The notes under the pieces are model-generated. The model saw nothing but the letters and a program-made list of their open reading frames with translations, made no database searches and was not told the origin of the DNA. A DNA stretch of 64,000 bases from Blastococcus saxobsidens DD2. GTDB taxonomy: Bacteria; Actinomycetota; Actinomycetes; Mycobacteriales; Geodermatophilaceae. Where the stretch lies: positions 3,699,541-3,763,540 of the forward strand of contig NC_016943.1 in assembly GCF_000284015.1 (NCBI RefSeq). The letters run 5' to 3'. Positions 19,787-30,501 of this stretch are shown in pieces (positions within the stretch are counted from its first letter, which is position 1; every line of letters starts with the position of its first letter). The position numbers and the translations under genes were made by a program.

Positions 19787-21844
19787 ATGGAGCAGGAGAC
19801 CACTCTCGCGGCCGGCACCGCCGGTGCGCCTGTGGCCGGCTGGGCGTCGGGGCCGTTGGGCGCGGTGCAGGCCGCCGATCGGGAGATCGCCCGGCAGACG
19901 GCGGTGCGGGCGCGGGCGGTGGCGGAGTTCGCGGCGTCCCGGCCGGCGTCGGTGGACCGGCAGCCCGGTGAGCCGGGTGCGATGAGCGCGGCGCGGCGGG
20001 CCGCCCGGCCCGCGGTGCTGGCTGATGTGTCGGAGTGGACAGCCCAGGAGCTGTCGATCGCCCTCGGGCTGAGCAGGCAGGGCGCCGGGCAATTGCTGGA
20101 GCGATCACTCACCCTGGTGCACAAGCTGCCCGGGACCGTGGATGCGATGGAGTCCGGGCTGCTGCACGACCGGCATCTGTGGGCGCTGCTGGAGCGGGTC
20201 GCGCCGGTCACCGACGAGCAGAAGCGGGCCGACCTCGAGCGGGACGTGCTCGCCTGGGTGGCCGAGCGGGCCGGCAAGCGGCAGATCACCACCCCGGCGC
20301 AGCTCGGTGGAAAGCTGCGTCGGATGGGTCTGGGCCGCGACCCTCGGCAGGACGCGAACGAGCTGCTGGCGGCGCTCAGGGAGCGCGGGGTGTGGGCACG
20401 GCCGGACCGCCGGTCCGGCATGGCGGCGTTGACGGCACTGCTCACCCAGTCCGAGGCGCAGGCGGTGGTCGACGTGCTGGGCCGGTACGCCGACGCCCTC
20501 GACGACCCCGAGGACCGCCGCACCCGGGGGCAGAAGATGGCCGACGTGCTGCTCGACCTGGTGCTGCGCCCGGGTGAGAGCCAGCTGCCGCCGGTACAGG
20601 CACAGCTCACCGTCGTGGCCGGGGTGCGGACCCTGGCCGGTGGCGAGGAACCCGGCGAGATCGGCGGTGAGCCGGTGCCGGCCGAGATGGTCCGGGCACT
20701 GGCGCGCGGCCTCGGTCTGCTGGCGGTCCCGGCAGCAGACCCGGCGGATGCCGGGTCGACCGGCGAGGGCCTGGTCCCCGGCCACCTGCTCGCGCAGTGG
20801 GAGGTCGAGACGTCGCCGCCGGAGACCTGGCCGGACTGGCTGCGCGACGCCGACGAGCGGTGGTGGGCGGAGCTGGAGGCCCGCGCCCTGGCCGGCGGAT
20901 GGGGCGGTGAGGACGATCCGCCACCGGAGGTACGGCAGCGGCTCTGGGACGAGGAGTCCGAAGGGGCCGCCCAGCTCCGGGCCGACGACGGCGAGCCGGG
21001 CGCAGCGCACGCAGCCGTCCCCACCCGGGAGGACGAACGGTGGGCGGCCACGGAGTCCGCGCCCTGCGGGGCCCCGGCCCCGACCCCGGCCCCGGCCCCT
21101 GCCCCTGCCCCGGCGCCGGCCGGGCTGTGGCCGGCCGCGCATGCGGCCGTGGACGAGGCGAGCCTCGCCCTGCTGGCGCTGGACCGGGCAATGAACCGCG
21201 CCTCCGGGGCGGTCGACCGGGCGCGGATGGCCGACCACGAGGACGAGGAGAGCTGGCGGCGCAGCCCGGCCGGCCGGATCGACGCGGCCGGATCGGACCT
21301 GGCAGCGTTGGTCGCGGCGACCGCCCCCCAACGCGCCGCGCTGGCCGAACTGCTCGACCGATCCGGTGGCGGCACGCTGGTCGACCGGCCACGCATCGCG
21401 GTCGTCGACGAGCTCACCGGCGCCCTGCTGGCACTCACCGACGCCCGCGAACTACGCCGCAGGGCGCACTGCGGCCGACCGGCCTGCACCCGCCGGCCCG
21501 AGACCTGCGAGCACGACCTCACCGGCCGGCCCGGCCTCGGCCCGCCACCACCCACCGACGGCTACCGACCCGGGGCGGCACTGGACCGGTACCTGCGCGC
21601 CCGCGACCGCCGCTGCCGCTTCGCCGGCTGCCGCCGCCGCGTCCCGCGGGGCGGGGAACTGGACCACAACACGCCCTACCCCGACGGGCCGACCAGTGCG
21701 GAGGACCTCACCGGCTTCTGCACCGGCCACCACCGCGGCAAACACCAGGCACCCGGCTGGACCTACGACCTCGACCCGACCGGCACCCTCACCGTCACCA
21801 CCCCCACCGGCCTGGTCGCTCAGACCGAACCGCCCCCATTCTGA
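19787..21844 (+). CDS. DUF222/HNH endonuclease domain protein (13E12-like)
   Basis: 685 residues. The N-terminal two thirds is the helical DUF222 region (LSIALGLSRQGAGQLLERSLTLVHKLPG, MESGLLHDRHLWALLERV). A Pro-Ala linker (PAPTPAPAPAPAPAPA, about residues 430-445) splits it from the rest. The C terminus is an HNH nuclease domain: CRFAGCRRRVPRGGELDHNTPYP, the DLTGFCTGHHRGKH box and DPTGTLTVTTPTGL. Cys pairs and the His/Asn residues look intact. The family is abundant and repeated in actinobacterial genomes, and its cellular role is unsettled. The frame is open from 19763, but ATG 19787 is chosen because TATGAT lies 7 nt upstream within an SOS-box-like palindrome. ATG 19775 lies inside that palindrome and is the alternative start. 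Confidence 0.85.
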   Translation: MEQETTLAAGTAGAPVAGWASGPLGAVQAADREIARQTAVRARAVAEFAASRPASVDRQPGEPGAMSAARRAARPAVLADVSEWTAQELSIALGLSRQGAGQLLERSLTLVHKLPGTVDAMESGLLHDRHLWALLERVAPVTDEQKRADLERDVLAWVAERAGKRQITTPAQLGGKLRRMGLGRDPRQDANELLAALRERGVWARPDRRSGMAALTALLTQSEAQAVVDVLGRYADALDDPEDRRTRGQKMADVLLDLVLRPGESQLPPVQAQLTVVAGVRTLAGGEEPGEIGGEPVPAEMVRALARGLGLLAVPAADPADAGSTGEGLVPGHLLAQWEVETSPPETWPDWLRDADERWWAELEARALAGGWGGEDDPPPEVRQRLWDEESEGAAQLRADDGEPGAAHAAVPTREDERWAATESAPCGAPAPTPAPAPAPAPAPAGLWPAAHAAVDEASLALLALDRAMNRASGAVDRARMADHEDEESWRRSPAGRIDAAGSDLAALVAATAPQRAALAELLDRSGGGTLVDRPRIAVVDELTGALLALTDARELRRRAHCGRPACTRRPETCEHDLTGRPGLGPPPPTDGYRPGAALDRYLRARDRRCRFAGCRRRVPRGGELDHNTPYPDGPTSAEDLTGFCTGHHRGKHQAPGWTYDLDPTGTLTVTTPTGLVAQTEPPPF

Positions 21845-21898
21845 GTCCGAGTGGGTGTTCCAGACCTCACGAGTCGCTGCCGTCTGCGACCGTCGCCA

Positions 21899-21986
21899 CC
21901 GGTGACCTTGCCGCCGCGTCCCTGGATCGCTGCGACGGCCTGGTCACGGCTGTAGTCATCGGAGCGACCCGGTGACGACGATGGTC
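21899..21986 (-). pseudogene. Remnant duplicate of the ligA BRCT region
   Basis: 88 bases that align with ligA 22619-22705 at about 82 of 88 positions by eye, in the same orientation. The piece encodes the BRCT segment [24 protein letters not shown], but one extra base near 21967 shifts the frame. No start or continuation is present on either side. It therefore looks like a relic of a duplication or recombination event, not a gene. It lies between the HNH gene and the small unknown gene. The remaining parts of this 222-bp gap show nothing recognisable. Confidence 0.85.
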
Positions 21987-22066
21987 CTGAGACGCGTGGC
22001 TCACTCGTACCGGTTCTGCCGGCCCGCCTCCCGGATCGGTTCCGACCCGACGCTAGGGCAGCGGGC

Positions 22067-22354
22067 CTACTTCCCGACCGGCGTGGTCCCGAACATGAGG
22101 ACCCGGCGACCTACGTCGTAGTGGACGTCATCGCTGTGCCGGAGGAGGTCCTGCAGCACATCGGCGTCATCCTCGTCGAGGGTGACCACCTCTTCCCAGG
22201 CACCTTGGTCGAGGACCAGCTGCAGCGTCCACACCCCGGACTCGCCGGGCTCCTGGGCGGTCCAGCTGAACTGGTAGTGCGACAGCTGGCGCACCCGGAT
22301 GCTGTCATCGGTGACCGGCTGCGGGACCTTCGGCGTGCTGGGCTGCTCCGACAT
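22067..22354 (-). CDS. Small conserved-looking hypothetical protein
   Basis: 95 residues, soluble and acidic, with no signal peptide or membrane segment. The core is DSIRVRQLSHYQFSWTAQEPGESGVWTLQLVLDQGAWEEVVTLDEDDADVLQDLLRHSDDVHYDVGRRVLMFG, predicted as a compact beta-alpha fold. I do not recognise the family. ATG at 22354 has AGAGG 6-7 nt upstream. The frame could begin 22 codons earlier, but that would overlap the ligA end region without a better ribosome site. It lies 62 bp downstream of ligA on the same strand. The ligA remnant lies on its other side, so it sits between two copies of the same BRCT sequence. Confidence 0.7.
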   Translation of the reverse strand: MSEQPSTPKVPQPVTDDSIRVRQLSHYQFSWTAQEPGESGVWTLQLVLDQGAWEEVVTLDEDDADVLQDLLRHSDDVHYDVGRRVLMFGTTPVGK

Positions 22355-22416
22355 GGCGACCTCTTTCTGTTTCGGTGGTTGGTCGAGGCCCCCTACCCCG
22401 ATGACCTGCGTCACAG

Positions 22417-24654
<2,238 letters not shown>

Positions 24655-25671
24655 TCACTCCGGGCGCAGATACTTTCCGGCTTCTCGTACCTGCCCCATG
24701 GCCGCGCGGGCGTAGGCCGGCGTCGCGCCGGCCAGCCCGCACGCGGGGGTGAGCGTCACCGCATCCGGCAGCTGCTGGAGCGGGAAGCCGAGCTCGCTCC
24801 ACCACGCCTGCACCCGTGAGGCAGTGGCCTTCGGCGCACCGAGCGGGGCGTCGGTGCCGGGCACGACGCCCAGCAGCAGGTGCACCCCCGCCTCGACGGC
24901 GGTGCCGACGGCGTCCAGGTCCTGGACGAGGCCCAGGTCGAAGGAGAGACCGGTGGCGCCTGCCGCGCGGAACAGATCCAGGGGCATGCGCGGGGCGCAG
25001 CAGTGCACCACCACCGAGGCCGGCAGCGCCCGGATGACGGCGGCGAGCTCCCGCTCGATCACCTCCGGCTCGACGGCCGAGAGCTTGCCGAAGCCGCTGA
25101 CCGTGGGGAGCCCGCCCTGGAGGACGGCCGGGACCGACGGCTCGTCGAGCTGGACGACGACCTGCGCCCCCGGGACCCGCGCCTGCACCTCGCGCACGTG
25201 TGCGGCCAGCCCCTCGGCGAGCGACTGCCCGAGGTCGCGGCGGGCACCCGCGTCGACGACGGCCCGGTCACCCCGGGTCCGCTCGAGCCCGGCGGCCAGC
25301 GTCCAGGGGCCCGCGGCCTGGACCTTGAAGGGGCCGGTCCAGCTCGCGGCGACGTCGTGCAGCGCATCGAGGTCGCGGTCCAGGAACTCCTGCGCCCGCT
25401 GGTGGTCCACCCCCGAACGGGGCACCAGCCGCCAGCCGGCGGAAGTCAGGTCCACCGCGAGGTCGACCAGGAGCGCGGCGGTGCGGCCGAGCATGTCGGC
25501 GCCGGCACCCCGGCCGGGCAGCTCGGGCAGGTGGGCGAAGTCCGGGAGCTCCCCCACCACCGTGCGCAGCGCCTCGGCCGGGTCGGTGCCCGGGAGGGAC
25601 CCGACGCCGGAGGCCGGCCCCCAGAGGATGGGGACCGGCCTCGGGTCGGTGCTGTCGGTCGGAGTGGCCAC
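24655..25671 (-). CDS. Cobalamin-independent methionine synthase-like protein
   Basis: 338 residues, corresponding only to the catalytic C-terminal barrel of MetE, which in full-length enzymes is over 700 residues. Zinc-ligand-like residues are present: the HxC pair in VVVHCCAPRMP, and a Cys in TLTPACGLAGATPAYARAAMGQ. IxGSxPG-like GVGSLPGTDPAEAL lies at the N terminus. Stand-alone versions are typical of actinobacteria and archaea. The methyl donor is not known, and ordinary methionine synthase activity should not be assumed. GTG 25671 is preferred because TACCGT (25679-25684) lies 7 nt upstream. GTG 25692 is an alternative. It lies downstream of the 5'-nucleotidase gene's 3' end in the opposite sense of the reading order: 5'-nucleotidase, this gene, ligA, all on the minus strand. 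Confidence 0.85.
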   Translation of the reverse strand: MATPTDSTDPRPVPILWGPASGVGSLPGTDPAEALRTVVGELPDFAHLPELPGRGAGADMLGRTAALLVDLAVDLTSAGWRLVPRSGVDHQRAQEFLDRDLDALHDVAASWTGPFKVQAAGPWTLAAGLERTRGDRAVVDAGARRDLGQSLAEGLAAHVREVQARVPGAQVVVQLDEPSVPAVLQGGLPTVSGFGKLSAVEPEVIERELAAVIRALPASVVVHCCAPRMPLDLFRAAGATGLSFDLGLVQDLDAVGTAVEAGVHLLLGVVPGTDAPLGAPKATASRVQAWWSELGFPLQQLPDAVTLTPACGLAGATPAYARAAMGQVREAGKYLRPE

Positions 25672-25716
25672 GACGGCGACGGTAGCCGCCACCGTCGCGG
25701 CCGCGTCACGCCCGGG

Positions 25717-28044
25717 TCAGCGGTTGCTCAGCCAGATCAGCAGTTTGGCGACGAGGTCCTGGATGAACTGCTTGACCGTGTCGGGCGTGGGAGTCGGGGT
25801 CGGAGCGGGGCCACCCGACCCGCCGGAGGCGACGGCGAGAGCGACCGACGCCGTCTCGCCGCTCTTCCCGGTGAGGACCACCTCGTACTTCCCGGGCTGC
25901 ACGTCCCGCGGCACCCGGAACCGGATTTCCACCGTTCCGTTGCGGTCGGCGCGGGCCGAGCCGACGGTGCGGTCACCCAGCGTCGCGGAGACCTTCTCAC
26001 CGCGGGAGAACTTCGTGCCCGTGACGGTCACCTCGTCGCCGGGGCGCACCTCGTCGTCGCTGATCGCCGCGGTGGCGTCGCAGGCCGGGCCCGGGGTCTG
26101 CGGACCCTCGACCGCGGGAGTCCCGTCGACGGTTGTCGGCTCGGCCGGCTCCTCACCGCTGCCGCCCAGGCCCTCGGCCGGTGCCGGGGGCGTCGTGAAG
26201 GTGGTGGCCGTGCCGTGGTCGGCCGCCGGCGGTGCCACCGGGCTGTTCTGCTCGAAGTAGAAGACCGCGCTGTCCACGTCGAGCGGACCGGTCGCCGGGG
26301 CGGTCCCGTTGGTGAAGGCGGAGAACTGGTCACCCCCGGCGATCAGGAACGAGTTCGCGGCCACCCGGTAGTTCCCGGCCGGGTCGATGAGCACGCCGTC
26401 CAGCGTGATCGTGGCCGGGTCGACCCGCTGGCCGTAGGGCTGCGCGAGATCGTAGGAGTAGGCGAACCCCTCTGAGGTGCCGAGGGCGAGGACGGTGCCG
26501 CGCGGCTGGTCGAGCTGGAACTGCTGCTCCAGCACCGCGCGGATGTCGGCACCGGTCAGCGTGATGGTGTTGACGGTGTTGCCGAACGGCTGCACCGCGA
26601 ACAGGTCGGCGAAGGTGAGCTCGCCGGCCGGCAGGTCGGCCCTCAGGCCACCGGGGTTCATGAACGCGATCACGGGGGAGCCGTACTGCTCCTCCTGCAC
26701 AGCCTGCAACTGCATCTCGGCGACCAGGTTGCCCAGGCTGGACTCCGTGCTCCGGTCGGGACGGGTCATCGCCGCGGTGGTCGACCCGACCGGCACGCTG
26801 CCCTCCTCGAGGCCGCGCTCCTCCCAGTACGCGACGATCGAGGCGACCTCCTCGTCCGGGGCATCGCGGGTCACCGGCACGTTGACCGCCCGGTAGTCGG
26901 CGCAGTACCGGTCCACGTCGCCGGTCCTGCCGTCCAGGGTGAGCCGGATGTCGGTGACCAGCCGGCCGTAGTAGCCGGCCTGGGTGACCAGCCGCGGCGC
27001 GCCGGCCGGGTCGGTGAGCAGGCAGTCGTAGGCCTGGTGGCTGTGTGCGCTGACGATCAGGTCGACGGCGGGGACGACCGCGTTGTTGATGTCGACGACC
27101 GGTCCGCTGAGGAAGTCGCAGCCGTTGGCGAGCTCGGCGTCCTCACCGGTGCTCTCGCCGCCCTCGTGCACGAGCACGCCGATGGCCTCGATGCCCTCCT
27201 CCTGCAGCACCGGGACCCAACGGTTGACCGCCTCGGCCTCGTCGATGAACTCGACGTCGGTGATGCCGGCGGGCGCGACGATGCTCGGGGTGGTGTCGGT
27301 GACCACGCCGATCAGCGCGATCTTCTTGCCGCCGCCGACCTCGATGACCTGGTACGGGGGCAGCATCGGCTCCCCGGTCTCCTTCGAGATCACGTTGGCC
27401 GCGAGGAAGGGGAAGTCGGCGCCGTCGAAGGCGTGCTCGCCCTCGCCGAAGCAGCCGGTCTCCCCCGGGACGATGCCCTCGCACGCCTCGACGTCGTCGG
27501 TGAACGTGCCGTCGGTGGCACCGGAGATCCGGCGCAGCTCCTCGGTCCCGCGGTCGAACTCGTGGTTGCCGACCGAGGAGACGTCCAGCCCCATGGCGTC
27601 GAGGACCTCGATGGTCGGCTCGTCCTTGAAGGCGCTGGAGTTGTACGGGGAGGCGCTGACCAGGTCGCCGGCGCCGACGAAGAAGGTGGCCTGCTCGCTG
27701 CCGCCCTGCTCGACGAACGTCTGCTGCGCGGCGTCGACGGTGCCGGCGATGTTCGCGGCGCCGCCGACGGTGATCGTCTCGTCGTCGACCGGATCCGTCC
27801 GGTCGTCGGGGGTCTGGTCCCCGTGCAGCCCGTCGGGGCCCGGGCCGACGACGAGCTCGCTGTCGCCGTTGGTCGTCGTCGAGATGCGGCCGTGGAAGTC
27901 GTTCATGGCCAGCAGCTGGACCGGGACGTCGGCGACGGGGGGCTGACCGTGGCGCGGCGCCGCCGACGCCACGGACGGGGCGACCACGGCGGCCGACGTG
28001 GCCACCACCAGGGCCAGGGCCAGGGAGAGGCGCGATCTGCGCAA
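25717..28044 (-). CDS. Secreted 5'-nucleotidase/metallophosphoesterase
   Basis: About 775 residues. The TTG at 28044 is chosen: CTGGAGGACTCC puts GGAGG 5-6 nt before it and the product starts with a clean signal peptide (MRRSRLSLALALVVATSAA.., cleaved near ASA-AP). A GTG nine codons upstream is the alternative and would spoil the signal. The metallophosphatase motifs are LLAMNDFHGR, GAGDLVSASPYN and VGNHEFDRG. The 5'-nucleotidase C-terminal domain is at about 380-600 (ALGTSEGFAYSYDLAQPYGQR). Then come an Ig-like domain and a Pro-Thr linker ahead of a hydrophobic tail LVAKLLIWL. The tail resembles a membrane or wall retention segment but no LPxTG is present. Predicted to hydrolyse extracellular nucleotides. 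Confidence 0.9.
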   Translation of the reverse strand: MRRSRLSLALALVVATSAAVVAPSVASAAPRHGQPPVADVPVQLLAMNDFHGRISTTTNGDSELVVGPGPDGLHGDQTPDDRTDPVDDETITVGGAANIAGTVDAAQQTFVEQGGSEQATFFVGAGDLVSASPYNSSAFKDEPTIEVLDAMGLDVSSVGNHEFDRGTEELRRISGATDGTFTDDVEACEGIVPGETGCFGEGEHAFDGADFPFLAANVISKETGEPMLPPYQVIEVGGGKKIALIGVVTDTTPSIVAPAGITDVEFIDEAEAVNRWVPVLQEEGIEAIGVLVHEGGESTGEDAELANGCDFLSGPVVDINNAVVPAVDLIVSAHSHQAYDCLLTDPAGAPRLVTQAGYYGRLVTDIRLTLDGRTGDVDRYCADYRAVNVPVTRDAPDEEVASIVAYWEERGLEEGSVPVGSTTAAMTRPDRSTESSLGNLVAEMQLQAVQEEQYGSPVIAFMNPGGLRADLPAGELTFADLFAVQPFGNTVNTITLTGADIRAVLEQQFQLDQPRGTVLALGTSEGFAYSYDLAQPYGQRVDPATITLDGVLIDPAGNYRVAANSFLIAGGDQFSAFTNGTAPATGPLDVDSAVFYFEQNSPVAPPAADHGTATTFTTPPAPAEGLGGSGEEPAEPTTVDGTPAVEGPQTPGPACDATAAISDDEVRPGDEVTVTGTKFSRGEKVSATLGDRTVGSARADRNGTVEIRFRVPRDVQPGKYEVVLTGKSGETASVALAVASGGSGGPAPTPTPTPDTVKQFIQDLVAKLLIWLSNR

Positions 28045-28158
28045 GGAGTCCTCCAGAGGACAGGCGGGCACCGACCGCCCCAGGGCGGTTCCGACGGACG
28101 AGGGAGCCTGGTCACCGGCCCGCTCCGGAGGGCGGGCACGGGAAGCCGCTCGCGAAGA

Positions 28159-28187
28159 AAGCTAGCCCCCGGGAGGGACGAAACCAA
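28159..28187 (-). promoter_or_regulatory. Probable promoter of the 5'-nucleotidase gene
   Basis: TTGGTT (28182-28187) and TAGCTT (28159-28164) are exactly 17 bp apart on the minus strand, just after the mnmA stop. Transcription would start near 28152, about 108 nt before the TTG start. The leader contains a short GC hairpin (GCCCGC/GCGGGC, 28118-28137). Confidence 0.5.
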
Positions 28188-28190
28188 TAC

Positions 28191-29288
28191 TCAGGGACGG
28201 ACCGCTTCTTCCCGTTCACGCGTCGTTTCGACGGTCGCCTGGCCGAGCACCAGGTCACCCTGCTCCGGGTCGGGCGCGTAGAGCACCGCCGACTGTCCCG
28301 CGGCGATCCCGCGCTGTGCTTCGTCGAGCCTGATCACCAGGCCGCCGCCGCCCGAGGCGGTCACCATGCAAGGCACCGCCGCCCCGTGTGCGCGGAGCTG
28401 GACCTGCGCCCGGAACGGCAGCTCGGGAACCGCCGCGGTCCAGGTGGCGGCCGCGGTGGAGATCTCGCCGACTCCCGCGAGGTCGGCGGTGCCGATGGTC
28501 ACCGTGCGCGTCACCGGCTCGATGCCGAGCACGTAGCGGGGCTGCTGGTCGCCGACGCTCACCCCGAGCCCGCGGCGCTGGCCGACCGTGAAGCCGTAGG
28601 TGCCCTCGTGCTCCCCCACGGTCTCGCCGGTGGCCGCATCGACCACCGGGCCGGGCCGGCTGCCCAGCTTCCGGGCCAGGAAGCCGCGGGTGTCGCCATC
28701 GGGGATGAAGCAGATGTCGTGCGAGTCGGCCTTGGTGGCGACGGCGAAGCCGCGCCCGGCGGCGATCTCGCGGACGCGGTCCTTGGTCATCCCACCGAGC
28801 GGGAACATCGCCGCGGCGAGCTGCTCGGGGGTCAGCACACCCAGCACGTAGGACTGGTCCTTGGCCGCGTCCACCGACCGGCGCAGCTCACCGTCGGCCA
28901 ACCGGGCGTGGTGCCCGGTGACCACCGCGTCGAACCCGAGAGCCCGGGCCCGGTCCAGCACCGCGGTGAACTTGATCTTCTCGTTGCAGCGCAGGCACGG
29001 GTTCGGGGTGCGCCCGGCGGCGTACTCGGCCACGAAGTCGTCGACGACGTCCTCGCGGAAGCGGTCGGCGAGGTCCCAGACGTAGAACGGGATGCCGAGC
29101 TCGTCGGCGACCCGGCGGGCGTCGTGGGCGTCCTCCACGCTGCAGCAGCCCCGGGCACCGCTGCGCAGGGTCTGCCGGTCCGGTGACAGCGCCAGGTGCA
29201 CGCCGGTGACGTCGTGCCCGGCGTCGACCGCGAGGGCCGCGGCGACGGCGGAGTCCACTCCCCCGCTCATGGCGGCGAGCAGCCTCAT
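28191..29288 (-). CDS. mnmA: tRNA-specific 2-thiouridylase
   Basis: Thiolates U34 of Lys, Glu and Gln tRNAs, using sulfur delivered from a cysteine desulfurase. 365 residues. The PP-loop [14 protein letters not shown] is at the N terminus. The catalytic cysteine pair lies in [15 protein letters not shown] and [15 protein letters not shown], and TGHHARL is conserved. ATG at 29288 has GAGGGG 5-6 nt upstream. Only 10 bp separate it from the desulfurase gene upstream, so sulfur donor and acceptor are likely co-expressed. Confidence 0.97.
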   Translation of the reverse strand: MRLLAAMSGGVDSAVAAALAVDAGHDVTGVHLALSPDRQTLRSGARGCCSVEDAHDARRVADELGIPFYVWDLADRFREDVVDDFVAEYAAGRTPNPCLRCNEKIKFTAVLDRARALGFDAVVTGHHARLADGELRRSVDAAKDQSYVLGVLTPEQLAAAMFPLGGMTKDRVREIAAGRGFAVATKADSHDICFIPDGDTRGFLARKLGSRPGPVVDAATGETVGEHEGTYGFTVGQRRGLGVSVGDQQPRYVLGIEPVTRTVTIGTADLAGVGEISTAAATWTAAVPELPFRAQVQLRAHGAAVPCMVTASGGGGLVIRLDEAQRGIAAGQSAVLYAPDPEQGDLVLGQATVETTREREEAVRP

Positions 29289-29298
29289 GTCCAGCCCC

Positions 29299-30501
29299 TC
29301 ATCGCCGTCCCCCGGCCCGGCGCGCCCGTTCCACCACCGGACCGATCACGTCGAGCAGGGCGTCGACGTCGGCGTCGGTGCTGGTGTGCCCGAGGCTGAA
29401 CCGCAGTGAGCTGCGGGCGCGGTCGGGATCGGCGCCCACGGCGAGCAGCACGTGGCTGGGCCGGGCCACCCCGGCGCTGCACGCCGACCCCGTCGAGCAC
29501 TCGATGCCCCGGGCGTCGAGCAGCATCAGCAGCGCGTCGCCCTCCGCCCCCGGGAAGGACAGGTGCGCGTTGCCGGGCAGCCGGCCGGGCCCCGACCGCA
29601 CCACGTCGTCCAGCGGCGCACCGTTGAGCCGTACGTCGGGCACCTGGCCGACGACGCCGGCGACCAGCCGGTCGCGCAGGCGCGACAGCTCCGCGGCACG
29701 CTCCACCCGGCCCGCGACGGCCGCGGTGGCCGCCACGGCCAGCCCCACGATCGCGGCCACGTCCAGCGTGCCCGAGCGGACGTCGCGCTCCTGCCCGCCG
29801 CCGTGCATCAGGGGGGTGCACTCGGCGTCCCGGCGCAGCAGCAGGACGCCGGCGCCCATCGGGCCACCGAGCTTGTGCCCGGTCATGGTCAGCGCGTCCA
29901 CCCCGGTGGCGCCGAAGTCGACCAGCACGTGACCCACCGCCTGCACGGCGTCGGTGTGCAGCGGCACCCCGACGTCGTGGGCGGTGGCCGCCAGCGCGGC
30001 GACGTCGTTGACGGTGCCGATCTCGTTGTTGGCCCACATCACGCTGGCCACGGCGACGTCGGTGCCGTCGCCCAGCGCGTCGGCCAGCGAGACTGGCGTC
30101 ACGCGCCCGGAGGGCTCCACGTGCAGCCAGGTGACCTCGGCGCCCTCGTGCTTGGCCAGCCACTCGACGCTGTCGAGCACCGCGTGGTGCTCGGCGGGGC
30201 TGACCACGATCCGGCGACGGCGGGAGTCGGCCTCGCGCCGGGCCCAGAAGAGCCCCTTGACCGCGAGGTTGTCGCTCTCGGTGCCGCCGCCGGTGAACAG
30301 CACCTCCGACGGCCGGGCGCCCAGCGCCTCGGCCAGCCGCTCGCGGGCCTGCTCGGCCGCCCGGCGGGCGGCCCGGCCGCTGGCGTGCAACGACGAGGCG
30401 TTGCCCACCCGGCCCAGCTGCTCGGTCGTCGCGGCCAGCACCTGGGGCAGCATCGGCGTGGTCGCCGCGTGGTCGAGGTAGACCGGCTCCGAGTAGGTCA
30501 T
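29299..30501 (-). CDS. Cysteine desulfurase (IscS/NifS type)
   Basis: PLP enzyme that removes sulfur from cysteine as a persulfide for tRNA thiolation and Fe-S clusters. 400 residues. N-terminal [23 protein letters not shown], the PLP Lys in [14 protein letters not shown], and the active Cys in [12 protein letters not shown] are all present. SSLHASG near the start is the usual NASSLHxxG box. ATG at 30501 overlaps the MFS gene stop by 4 bp, and mnmA follows after 10 bp, giving the operon MFS, desulfurase, mnmA. No IscU or scaffold gene is nearby, so tRNA thiolation is its likely main role. Confidence 0.95.
   Translation of the reverse strand: MTYSEPVYLDHAATTPMLPQVLAATTEQLGRVGNASSLHASGRAARRAAEQARERLAEALGARPSEVLFTGGGTESDNLAVKGLFWARREADSRRRRIVVSPAEHHAVLDSVEWLAKHEGAEVTWLHVEPSGRVTPVSLADALGDGTDVAVASVMWANNEIGTVNDVAALAATAHDVGVPLHTDAVQAVGHVLVDFGATGVDALTMTGHKLGGPMGAGVLLLRRDAECTPLMHGGGQERDVRSGTLDVAAIVGLAVAATAAVAGRVERAAELSRLRDRLVAGVVGQVPDVRLNGAPLDDVVRSGPGRLPGNAHLSFPGAEGDALLMLLDARGIECSTGSACSAGVARPSHVLLAVGADPDRARSSLRFSLGHTSTDADVDALLDVIGPVVERARRAGGRR

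Noticed and set aside
21060-21125. Tandem GCCCCGGCC-type repeats
   Set aside because: They encode the Pro-Ala linker of the HNH protein and are not spaced like a CRISPR array.
18556-21555. A 999-codon minus-strand frame ending in gatC
   Set aside because: Only the last 105 codons (from 18873) show GatC. The rest is antisense to the ACT and HNH genes.
19787-21844. HNH gene as a homing endonuclease, group II intron or restriction system
   Set aside because: It has no reverse transcriptase, intron structure, intein splice motif or partner methylase. The DUF222/HNH architecture is the ordinary 13E12-like family.
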